From positions 74,560,429 to 74,624,428 of the forward strand of contig CM049312.1 in assembly GCA_026874595.1 (NCBI GenBank): a DNA stretch of 64,000 nt. The letters are read 5' to 3'. Origin of the DNA: Sipunculus nudus (lineage: Eukaryota > Annelida > Sipuncula > Golfingiida > Sipunculidae). The notes under the pieces were generated by a model. It was not told where the DNA came from. It searched no databases and worked only from the letters and a program-made list of their open reading frames with translations. Below, in pieces: positions 34,223 through 44,764 of this stretch. A program made the position numbers and the translations under genes. How positions within the stretch are numbered: the stretch's first letter is position 1; each line of letters begins with the position of its first letter.

Positions 34223-34467
34223 TATATATACTTAATCATATTTCAAATAATTATAAATAATGTTTTAGACAATAAGTTACTTTGTGAATTTTACCCAAAG
34301 TCTTTAATTCTATTTATTGATACATTTCATTTGCAATATTATAATATTATTATCTGAAAAGTGGGGGGGGGGGATGATAACATTGACCACCTACCCCCCC
34401 CCCTTGCCAAAAAGTGGGGGGTATATATACCCCCATCCCCCCCTATATTGACGCCCCTGTCATCAAA

Positions 34468-34569
34468 ACACGTCAAAATCTTATTTCCCTCATAACTTTG
34501 TCAATAAATGTTCTATCCTATCTTCACTTGCTATGGGTCATTTTCTTCCTCTTCGTCATTGCTCATTCA
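34468..34569 (+). repeat. Continuation of the ~310-bp tandem repeat
   Basis: ACACGTCAAAATCTTATTTCCCTCATAACTTTGTCAAT matches 32090-32130, confirming that the hAT-like element split the array. Confidence 0.75.
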
Positions 34570-35590
34570 TTGACTGTTTCCACATCATTTCCGGCAAGCG
34601 CTCGACATCTGGTCGTCTAGTTTGCATATCGTTCGAGCGCTGGTACCCCAGTCTGTCGCTCTTACACAGCCAAAGAAATCTGTCGAGTGGTAAAAGCTGT
34701 CAAGGTAAGTTGAATCCTCGTAACCATTTGCATTGTTTCCCCTATTTGCGCTAGTCATATATAAAATTCACGTCGCGTTACTACGTTTTAAATACAGAAC
34801 CGTTTCTCCAATCAACAATTTCATAAATGTCCATCATATATTAAATATATACATGTGATGTATGATGCAGATATAAATGATGTGAAATATATAAACGTTT
34901 TTATTAGTACGAAAATGTTATAAGATGTGAAGAAACTTTTAGTCGGTGTGAAAAGTGTTTCAGGTGTTAATAAAAGTGAAAAAAAATAATTGAAATTATA
35001 TTTAATGAATAAGCATATATACCTATGCACTTCTATACACTTTATTTTTTTTTCAGAGATGTCTGCTGTCTCTGCTCTGAGCCACAGTGCTAACACTGCC
35101 GGTGCTAATAATTTATGCGCTTAATAAGCTGCAGTTAGCAAAGCTTGTCAGGCCTACTTAAGCAATCATCGATACTGTCTGCGAATACACCCTTCTGTTG
35201 CTGTCCTCTTATTGAACATTTTGGTGATATACGAGCTTTTAAAACGTGCATAGGATCCGATATTCCAACTGTCGGCAACCTCTGGTAGAAGATGAGAAAT
35301 AAACACTCGCCTCGCTTTGGTGTTCCTGAATAACTGTATTTATTTTGGCGAATTATATCTTTAAGAGACTCCTGTTGCAGATTTAGAGTAACTGATTTAT
35401 TACAAAGATACATTTTAACTGGTTGTTGATTTTAATATAACGGGATATCCTCTGATCAACTTTCTCCTTTATCTGGTCTCATGTGATAAGTTTCGGAAAT
35501 ATCTGAAGGAATCGGTCAATAAAGGATTTTAATCGAACACTAGTTGCGAGAATCTGTTCAGATATAAATGTATGTTTAATATTGTATAAT
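34570..35590 (+). pseudogene. Receptor pseudogene, end of exon 1, intron and exon 2
   Basis: This matches 46545-47590 of the receptor gene. It contains the TM3 end (TCGTTCGAGCGCTGGTACC, coding the E-R-W-Y motif), the splice donor AAGGTAAGT at about 34702, the intron, the acceptor TTTTCAGAGATGTCT near 35055, and the whole second exon with in-frame stops (for example TTATGCGCTTAATAAG) and small indels. The intron is kept, so it arose by genomic duplication and not by retrotransposition. Confidence 0.9.
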
Positions 35591-36494
35591 AGTTAGTGTA
35601 TATTCCGTGTGATTTATATTCGGAATATATTTAAAATAGGTTTATCCAATTAATGGCTTTTCAGATGTTCGGGTCACAATGATGTCAAGGTGTCCTCGGA
35701 GATTTGTGTATGGTTTGACAGGAGAGAGCATAATGCCGGACTTCAAGGCTCCCATAAATATAGGTAAAAGTTATAGGACAGTAAGCAATTACAGCATATG
35801 ATATGAAATATTATTAGGTATTTTGTGACACCTGTTTGTTAATTTAGAGCGGATGTGAGAGAAACGATGGAGCAGCCAAGAAAAAATATCAAAATTCTAT
35901 GAATTGTTCAGCACAGTGGTGTTGTAGGATTTTTCCCACAGATAATAGAAAACAACACAGAAATTAAGTTTTTAATTACCAAAATTGCCGATAGATCTGT
36001 CCATAACATTATACTGCCAGTCTGATAGTTACACATGATAAACAGGGAGCTAGAAGGGTCGCGGCAGGCTACTGAACTTCGCCTTATGTCGATTATCCTT
36101 TAGCCCCTTAACACGTCTAAATGAAATAACCTAGTGCTGACCAGTGGCCCACGTCTGCATCATTCAAGCGCACGCAGAAGAATGGAGAGGCCTGAACATT
36201 CCCGGCTGTAGGCCAGCCTACTTTACAATAGGGGTGGCCTATTAATGGGACAGTCCAAATACTGATAGCTGACGGGTAATAGGCCTGATGTCTTACAGTG
36301 TCATTTGGAGCTTCTAATGGAAATAAATGTTAATAACTGGGAAACTTTTCACGTTTGTTGTGATTTTTTTGGGTGAACTATATAGTAGGATGGTCTAGAA
36401 TCTAGGAAAATATAAGAAATGTGCTTAAAACGGAGTAGATGTATCATTAAATGGATTATTTTGTAAAACATAACAAAGAGGCGATAGAACCCTA
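35591..36494. other. Intergenic sequence, no gene seen
   Basis: Nothing beyond unstructured AT-rich sequence is visible here. Confidence 0.5.
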
Positions 36495-36925
36495 GTTCCA
36501 GACACGCGTTGTCAATTTGGAACATTTCACAAACAAGAGTAATTTTCAGATTGATAAACTCTTGGATGATAAATGAATGGTACTGACACGTGAAAATGAT
36601 TTCATTGCAGAAAATAAAACTGTACACAACTACATCTTAGTGAGAATTATCCTGTGTTGAGTTACAAGAGATTCCATGTTCAAGCAGTACTTTATAGTTA
36701 ACACGCATGTTAAAGAGATATCTATGGAATGTTTTACATTACACAACATGCATAACCGACATAACAAAAAACTTTCCTATTTGATGGATGGTGAATATTG
36801 TACATAAAATTTATCTTAAATGTGATAAGAAATTTGTTATTTTGTTCAGATGTGCAACTGCTCGCTAAACATTCACATTTACGCACAGACAGACGTTGTG
36901 CCTTCTAAATCCCTTTTGTACTGAA
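36495..36925 (+). repeat. Unnamed interspersed repeat, copy 2
   Basis: Matches 8228-8690 in the same orientation, including TTACACAACATGCATAAC and TTTGATGGATGGTG, with indels. Non-coding. Confidence 0.7.
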
Positions 36926-37867
36926 TCTGTATTTACAGGAGCAACTATAATATGTACTCTAATGATGAACCTATTATTTTGTGTACAATTTAATATATTA
37001 AGATTAGTTCACAAAGGCGTTTTTAGCTGCATAATAGTTTCGTATATTACATTTTTGCCACTTCCTTATCACGAATGCGGAGAAAACTCAGTAAATAGTT
37101 ATAGGTAGAATTCAACTGTAGTCAAAGGTTCAGTAATCAAATTGAAAAAAAAGACTTTATCGAGAAAGAACATAGATAAATCAACATCAACACAAGTACG
37201 TCACTAACCACTAATCAAGTTTAAAAAAATTTAACGAATTACAATGTCAAATTCAAACATATACAGACAAAAAGCGAAATCAGCCTCATCGTCAGCCTCA
37301 TCAATCTTGGTTTTATGCATCAATATACTTACGTGCATAGATATACACACGTTTATATCTTAATCTCTCTGCCATTACTTGCCATTTATATCTCACAAAA
37401 TAGTTCATTTTTCACTTCCCATTTCATATTATGTTGTCTTAATTTATTTTTCTGGAAGCTATTCTGTATTCACGTTTTGTAGCAAAGACTCATTTTTTTT
37501 GCCCACCAGTGATAAGTAAACGTATTGTTTAAAAATATTGAAGATATGATTAATTTAACTTTTTCCATTTTCAAATAAACCATACATTATTGTATCTTCC
37601 GACGTCTGCGGGAGCACTAACCCTGCTTTTTGTAACCAGTGTTTTACTTTAAAATATAACGTAATTGCAATATGACCTCTATAAAATATATACTTGATTG
37701 TTTCTGTCTTTGGAAACAGTAAGTCGGGTTTCTGATAGGCCCCATCCGTACCGTATCTGATTAACTGGAAGATAATTATGAAGATTAAACAATGTTAAAA
37801 TGGAAATGACCAGAAAAGGTTTTGATGGAGATTTTATATATTGTTGTGACTGAGGCCGTCTCTCTAT
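36926..37867. other. Intergenic sequence, no gene seen
   Basis: AT-rich sequence without supported coding or repeat structure. Confidence 0.5.
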
Positions 37868-38770
37868 ACCTGGATTGATGTCCCCCAGAGAGGCAAGAGA
37901 GGTTGTACAAGAAGCATATGGTTTAGTCCCTTGAAACTTGTATATTGACACTGTGTGAGAGGCCCCCTGGCGGTAATGAAAGACATTTGGTTGGAACAGA
38001 GTAGTCAGAGCAGTCTGTTAAAATATGTTCAAGAACTTAAAGATAATCTACAGAGGACAAAGAAAATCGCCCAAGAACATGTAAAGAAAGCTCAAAATAA
38101 AATGATCGCATGGTACAACAAAAACACCACGAAAAGCGAGTTCCAACCAGGTGAAAGGGTTTTGGCATTATTTCCACTTCCAGGGCAACCTTTTCAAGCC
38201 AAATGTTCTGGGCCATATAAGATTGTAGAAAAGAAATCGGAAAGATACTCCTAATCCTAGGAAGTCACAACAAATCTGTCATATAAATATGTAGCAAGAA
38301 TACTATGACTGATCATCGGAAGAATCTCCCCCTGTTACCCCTCAGACAACTTTGATACTAATCAGAGAAAATGAAGAGAATACTTAAGATATTTTCATGA
38401 ACAAAACGGAACATCACACAAAATTGAATAACTCGTATGTTTTGAGTAATTCTGATAAAAAAAATCTCACATTTGGATTCCGATCATCAACAAAGAAATT
38501 CAGTATATGATGAAGAATGATATCATTGAAAATAGTTGAAGTGCCTGGAGTTCCAAATGTTTACTGATTAAATAGCCTGATATGACGGACAGGTTTTGTA
38601 TGGATTACCGAAAGGTAAACAATTAAAACAATAACAGATACTTATACTTTGCCTAGGGTAGAAGATTATATTGATAGGAGTGGTTCCTCTATATACATTT
38701 AGAAGTTTGATCTGTTTAAAGGGTTGTGGCAGGTGCCTCTTTCCGAACGAGCTTTCATTATGTGTTAATC
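37868..38770 (+). pseudogene. Second Gmr1-like pol remnant (integrase C-terminus then RT)
   Basis: The open part 37955-38254 encodes the C-terminal integrase module, with RGPLAVMKDIWLEQ, AQNKMIAWYNKN, FQPGERVLALFPLPGQPFQ and SGPYKIVEKK. Upstream fragments (REAREVVQEAYG) extend it to about 37868. After about 200 bases, RT fragments follow in the same direction: NKEIQYMMKNDIIEN, SAWSSKCLLIK and DRFCMDYRKVNN near 38490-38625, and a decayed palm to about 38770. Integrase again precedes RT, independently of the element at 10-21 kb. It is on the opposite strand and is a different, more decayed copy. Confidence 0.85.
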
Positions 38771-39005
38771 CAATAATGATGTTTGTTATTGTACATATTG
38801 TAAATACTACCATGAGGATGATAAATAAAGCACCTTTATAGCACCTATACCGTCTCCCGAAGTCGTTTTTACACGTGTATGGACACGTGCGTGAACTTTT
38901 GTATTACTCTCCGTCAAGTCAGATTTGCAGTTGAACGAAGACCTTAACAATATAGATTCGATTATATATATCATTCCAGCTGACCTCTTTATGCCTATTT
39001 TTCAA

Positions 39006-42000
39006 TTAACAATGTGAATGTACAAGTTCTTTTAAATCATTAATGAAGCCGTTATACTTTTTTTTACTTTTTATTAAGTTTAATTTCTTTCGACTTTTTA
39101 TAGTAAAGGAAAGGTACTTTTTTTGGTAATTTATGTCACGGTGTATCCCCTTATTTTCTGATAAAAGTGTCCATTTCTTTAGAATTGCATTTCCCAATGC
39201 TAGTAAAGTATTGTTTTTTAACACTTGGCTTTTGACCACAGTTTGTTAATCTGTTAAGACGGTTCTCTATTGCACATTGCCTGACCTCTTACGGTAATGA
39301 ATTATAGTTGTAATAACATGATTTACTCACATAAACGTACTCTGCCAAACTTTTTCGGGATTCTTTGAAGATGTGGGAAATTATTTTTAGGCAAAATAAA
39401 TTTGGTCCTGTTATTCTTAAGTATTTGTACTGTGTAATTTTAAATCTCGAGTTATTCTCATTAAACAGCCGAAATGCCAAACTGACTCTTAGTGATTTAA
39501 TCTAATTCTGAATATCAATTAAATGTATCAAATCTCATTCATATTTTGATACAAGAAGTAAATATTTTATCTTGGACCGCCACCCGTTCCATAAAATATG
39601 TTAATAACTTTTTTTTAATTTAGGTGTCTTTCTCTGAGATATCTATCATATTACTAATATATAATATTTTTTGACACAGCTAATGTGTTAACAATCTTTT
39701 CTTTCATACAAAGTAAGTGTTTGTTGGTTCCAGATGTTCAAAATTGTTTTATAGTTATTTTCAGTTTTGTGATCATTTAATATCTCATACCAATTTTTAT
39801 TGTATATTAAGCATAAACCTTATATTTTAATTGCTTTTTTTTTGTTTTTAATTTTAATCCCTCAATATTTTTTTTCTCTTTTGCTACTCGATCCAACCAA
39901 TCACGCTTCCAAAGTAGTTTAGTTTGATTTTAATGAAAACATTTGAGTTAATTTATTCAGAAGTTTAATAACAAGATAAAGTAACTAGAGATTCCTTAAG
40001 CCGTCTAAGGGGAGACATCTGTATCATCTATTAATATCCCTTTAAAATATGAATTTGCTCTTGTCACAGCTGCTAATATTTCAACTACTTAAATTAACAG
40101 ATAAGGTGCAAAAAGGTAACCTCTTCTGGTTCCGAGTTGCAATTTAAAATACCCAGTCATGTAACCGTTGTTTATTACACGACTTTAAGATCTTATATCA
40201 TTTTAACCCACCGCAATATATTAAATGGAAACCCTATTTTGTTCAAAATTTCATGTAAAAATAAATGGTCTATTGTGTCGATTGCAGATTCAGAGACAAA
40301 CAGAATATTCTTTATATTTTCTGTTTGAATATATTCTAGGACATCCGAAATTCTTATCGGTTACCGACTATAACGACAATCAGAAAATGCCCACTGATCT
40401 TGATTAATTGATAGACGAAAATTACGTCCACATTTAATAAACTTAGAGGCAGCCATTCTTTTAAATATCTAGTGTCCTTTTCCAATTTTTCATTCATTTA
40501 ATAATCCCTTGATTTTGGCTCGTTGAAAGCCTTCTTGTTTGTAGCTTTATCGAGTACATTTATATAGGTCTTTTCCCACTAAACATAAATATCTACAAAA
40601 AAACTCCTTTGGTAACCAATGGTTTCCAGGGGTTTTTGGACTTATCATTGTAAGAATTGCCTGATGAACTTCAACCAGTTTTATATCCTTCTCTAGAATT
40701 TTTTATCACTCTCTGATAGTTAAGGTGAGTATATATCACATAAATATGCTTTACAGTCAGCCTATGTAACTGTATCTGTCTTGTAAATTAATCCTTATAT
40801 AATTTCTCAATCTCACCCATTTCTTGTATTTAACAGCATATTGCTTTTTAATTTCTACTGATGAATTCGAATTAAGTATTTTTTTAATTTTCTTAATCTC
40901 AGATTCCAGTATTTTTGTTATGTATTTTAATTTACTTCTATTATTTTCCCAAATATTTTATTGTAAATTCTCGCATTTTATACTCCGAATAATATCAAAC
41001 ATCTGTTGGATCGTTTTTAAATTCGCTTTTCCACTCTGGATGAATTTCAGTTAGTTTGGTAATGTAACAATTGTCCTGGAGCAAAGATATGTTAAACCAT
41101 CTGTGGTTTGGGCCATGTTTTTCTGTAAGAAATTAACTTACCTGTAGTTTTAAACAGAATAGTCAGACGACACTCCGGGTACGAAATCGGTCTCAGTTAC
41201 GACAGATCATCAGAAATTATGAAATAATCAAGTCTCTTTTGTAATAACGGATTTGTGGTCTTCCAGGTATAATTCCTGGATGTTGGGTTCCTTATACTAC
41301 AAATTTCACACATATTATTTTTATTTTGTTTCATGTTTTCAATAATTTGGATTGGCCCTTCCTTGGTTTAATTTTGCCTACATCTGCATCTAATTTTCTC
41401 TGTGCCACATTGAAATTTCGGTCCCATATTATTCCTAATTCACTCCCATTTCTTACATATTTACCAATTTCATTTTGAATATATCTAACATACAATGGCT
41501 GTTGCGCCTCGATATGAGGTGCATACATATTCATCTCAAGAAATGCATGCCCTTGAATGACACAATGAAGATAAACTGTGCGACCTGAATTGTCAGCATT
41601 AGCTGTAATTAACTTTAAATCTTTTTGTTGCCCTATCAATGTCACCATACATCTTTTATCATGAATACCATGAAAAGAAAAGGAACGGCCATACCACTGA
41701 TTTTTTTCCAGACGTTCTCTCTCTATATTACAGTGTACCTCTTCTTAAAAATCAAACACCATATCGTCTTCCGTGTTTTGCTGTCAATTATAAACCTTAC
41801 GTCTCTTAATATAATTTCGTTGGATATTACTGTAACCTTTAAAATAATGTCTTTTAAATAAAAACGTTGTGTATTAAAATGTTAACATTTACTGCTCCAA
41901 TAATGCAATTTAACATCGTTTTCTTACCTAATATATTAAAGACAAGGATTAATGGACAGGAATGAGAAATATAATATTAATGATAAACACCAACATATTC

Positions 42001-42440
42001 TTAAACAATTTTGAATTTACTTTGAATCAGGTTTAGCTCTTCACTTTAATAATAAGAAAACTCCTTGCAAAGATTACTTATTTTAGAATGAAAGGGCAAA
42101 TTTTTCAGTTAAATTTTTTTCTTCCAGTCTTTAATGTATAAGTTCTTAAGGGACTTTGGTTCCTTTAGGTGCGTTTCTAAATTTTATTACACGAGGAACT
42201 ATCAAGGGTATGTAGGTAAGCCATCCCTTGGACCGCTGGTCCTTCATAATAAGCAGCAGTCGTTTGCGTATTTGGCGAGTCGCAGGATGAACGTCATCAA
42301 GATCCTTCTGGTGTTCCGACCTTTCAGGGTTTTGGCTGTTGTCTTCAGCATTTAAATATGTCTTGCTCGTCTTAATGTTTGACAAATATTGGGCATGATT
42401 TGAACCACTCAGATCTTTTATCATGCAGTTTACCATGCAG
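39006..42440 (-). pseudogene. L1/Tx1-type LINE remnant
   Basis: Read leftward, a fragment with QIRKRLLLIMKDQRSKGW at 42436-42146 looks like the C-terminal part of an L1-type ORF1 protein. An apurinic endonuclease follows at 41648-41150: VTLIGQQKDLKLITANADNS, MNMYAPHIEAQQPL, FNVAQRKLDADVGK, then YTWKTTNPLLQKRLDYFIIS. RT fragments near 40190-40020 read SCVINNGYMTGYFKLQLGTR and VEILAAVTRANSYFKGILID. The 3' part to 39006 is AT-rich with short frames. Order and motifs fit an L1/Tx1 element; many stops show it is dead. The ORF1 call is the weakest part. Confidence 0.72.
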
Positions 42441-43900
42441 TTTAAGCAGTTTCGATCATTGCTATTAGATCCAGTTTTAATTGTTCATTAAATAGATTTT
42501 CAATTAAATTGTTTGAATCAATTTTTTTTTATTTCCTAGCTCATTACCTTAATCAACAATTTATTTCTGGACATTGACAAGTCATTTTTAGGGCGGTTGC
42601 TGTTTGTAACTCCTTTAAATTTTCTTTACATTCCATTTACTCGTGCTTAAGATATGAAACCCATCGCTCTATTCTCCTACTTCTTCTTCAGCTTCTTCTT
42701 TTTTATCATATTCATTACATTTACGAAGGTTTGAATTGTATTATTCAGTCATCTGTGACATACATTTTTATTCTAAATTATTTCTTACAACTGACGATCC
42801 GAGACCGTCGTAGGAATTTCATTACTAGCCATTTTAAACCAGCTCGAGTCCTTTACCAAGTGAAAGTAAACACTGAATGAATAAATACCTGCGCGAACCT
42901 TCAATTACGAACTTTCAAGTACCTGCGTCTTTTCTTCAAGTAAATGAGATAAAGCACTGGTTTTCACCAACAGGTTTTCTCAATAAAAAGTTGAGCTTAA
43001 TCAAAGTTCCTAATTCAATTCATCGAATAATGTTTATACAATTTTCTCACCTTTATGTCAATAATTTTTTCTATTCAAATTCATCTATATAGTTCAGAAA
43101 TCGTCAGCAAAACACAGAACCCTTCATTTTAAGTTTAGACCTGCATATCCATCATAATTTCGAGATTTAAGCGGAGCTCCTGGAATACCTCCCAGCCGTG
43201 GAGGCTTTTAGCCTATTAGTTTGTGTTTTGGTGAGGTGATTTTCTAAGAGAGAGAGACTTTGATAAATCAGTGATATGTCCGGCGGACGTAAGCGCCAGT
43301 GTTCAGTGTTTTTACAGAAACTAAGGGGTACATTCTTAGCCAGTCTCGTGCGCCACGGTAATGTACCAGCGGACAAGTTTCATGGTTGAAAGAACATTCT
43401 GTTATCTTACCGGATTAGGATTAAACAGAACTTTATGTTGTGTGCATATGTAGGACTAAGTGGCTTTTGTCACGAACGTGTAGAACATCGTCCCCAGGAA
43501 TTGGAAGTTATTCTTATTTATCATATTTTGTTGTTCAGGTTACACGTGTCTTAGTCATTCTTGAGTGTATGTGTGAGCTACAGCCATCCAAATTCCTCGT
43601 TAAAAGAACATAGAAGGCCATTTTAATAGGGGTTTGACACTGTCTCAACCATCACCTGAAGAGTTCTCCTCTACCTGGAGAGCTTTCGTCTTGAGGAGTA
43701 TACAAACCCCAAACCTGACACGAACTAAAAATCCTCCAGATTTTCTGCCTGAAGAGTCCTCTTCCTGGGGAGTAGTCAAGCTCCAAACCGTGTCATGTAT
43801 GTTGCACTGAGAGGCAAATCATAATGCTAATACCAGTCCTTACTGATTCTGAGCATAGGTTCATTCCTGAATGTAAAGCATATCCCGATAGATAATCTAT
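42441..43900. other. Intergenic sequence left of the receptor
   Basis: No gene is supported. Two diverged copies of a segment with CCTGAAGAGT-CTC, CCTGG-GAG and CCAAACC-TG words occur at about 43660-43725 and 43748-43796. Confidence 0.4.
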
Positions 43901-44149
43901 TAATAATTGATCTGTTAGTTGACGTTTTATTCCATTGGACTATAATGTATAATTTTATGTACCTCTTTGAATACCAGATTTTTGCAATACGTCGTACTCA
44001 TTATCAACTCTGTAAAAGAATCAGGCGGACGGCATTAGCTGTTTACTATAAAACAACACATTACGACACGTCTCTTATAAATACCATCTATTTTGAAGAA
44101 AGTGTTCAAAATTGCTATTTTTATACTAAAGCTCTATATGGATATTTTT

Positions 44150-44764
44150 TATGAATCAATGGGATCAATGAGAATTGTCTCAGCAGAACTTTTAAAAGGT
44201 ACATCATTAGATGTGTGGTAATGGTGACAATGAGATATGAGAAGATGTCGGGATTAATTATTTAGCTACATCATCCTCAAAATTTTCTTAACGATCAACC
44301 AAGGGCAAATGCTCACTATATTTTGTTGTTGTTGTATGAGTTCAGGCAATGGCGACGAGGAAATTTGACCACAATCCGGTATTCATTAATTGGCTACATT
44401 ATCCTCGCCGTACATTCAAGTTTCAAATACTACGCCCAACGCTAATTTGTCGGTTTTGTGGGAGTTCAGCCACACCCAACATAAAATCAATGCTTATTAG
44501 ACTTTGTCGGTTTGTAAGAGATCAGGTTTTCCAAGTGTAAGGGATTATTATAATAACAACATAAGAAACCAGAACAAATTGAATATACACTGGTCATGTT
44601 ATTTCTTTAACAACAAGAAAAGCCCACAACTGCACCACACCCATATTGTGTCGGACCAACTTCAATAAACTTTGAACGAAAACCGCACTTTATAAGCTCA
44701 TCTACCAACACGGTTTTCAGTTCCTGCAGTATACTTTCACCAAAACACATTTAGGAATTCGACA
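44150..44764 (+). promoter_or_regulatory. Receptor upstream region, conserved in the pseudogene
   Basis: This flank is the part shared with 30420-31003. It includes a partial internal duplication: AATGG-GAC-A-GAG, ATTAATT-TTAGCTACAT and CTATATTTTGT-G appear near 44217-44335 and again near 44346-44515. The start codon context is AATTCGACAATGACG. No clear TATA box is seen. Confidence 0.45.

Larger units (their letters stand above)
32412..34459. mobile_element. Non-autonomous hAT-like transposon with inverted minisatellite
   Basis: The ends are CAGTGGCGTCAAT and, reverse-complemented, CAGGGGCGTCAAT, 12 of 13 matching. The perfect 8-bp direct repeat TCATCAAA flanks it (32404-32411 and 34460-34467). 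CAG-initiated ends and 8-bp duplications define hAT elements. No transposase frame is present in its 2048 bases. The interior has two oppositely oriented arrays of a short unit, TACTAGGACAAACTCCGAT on the left (32611-32930) and ATCGGAGTTTGTCCTAGTA on the right (33965-34222), so the element could fold back on itself. Between them are three units of about 230-255 bp marked by AAATACAAATAAAAGCACAAG. Long TA and CT runs lie near the left end. Confidence 0.85.
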
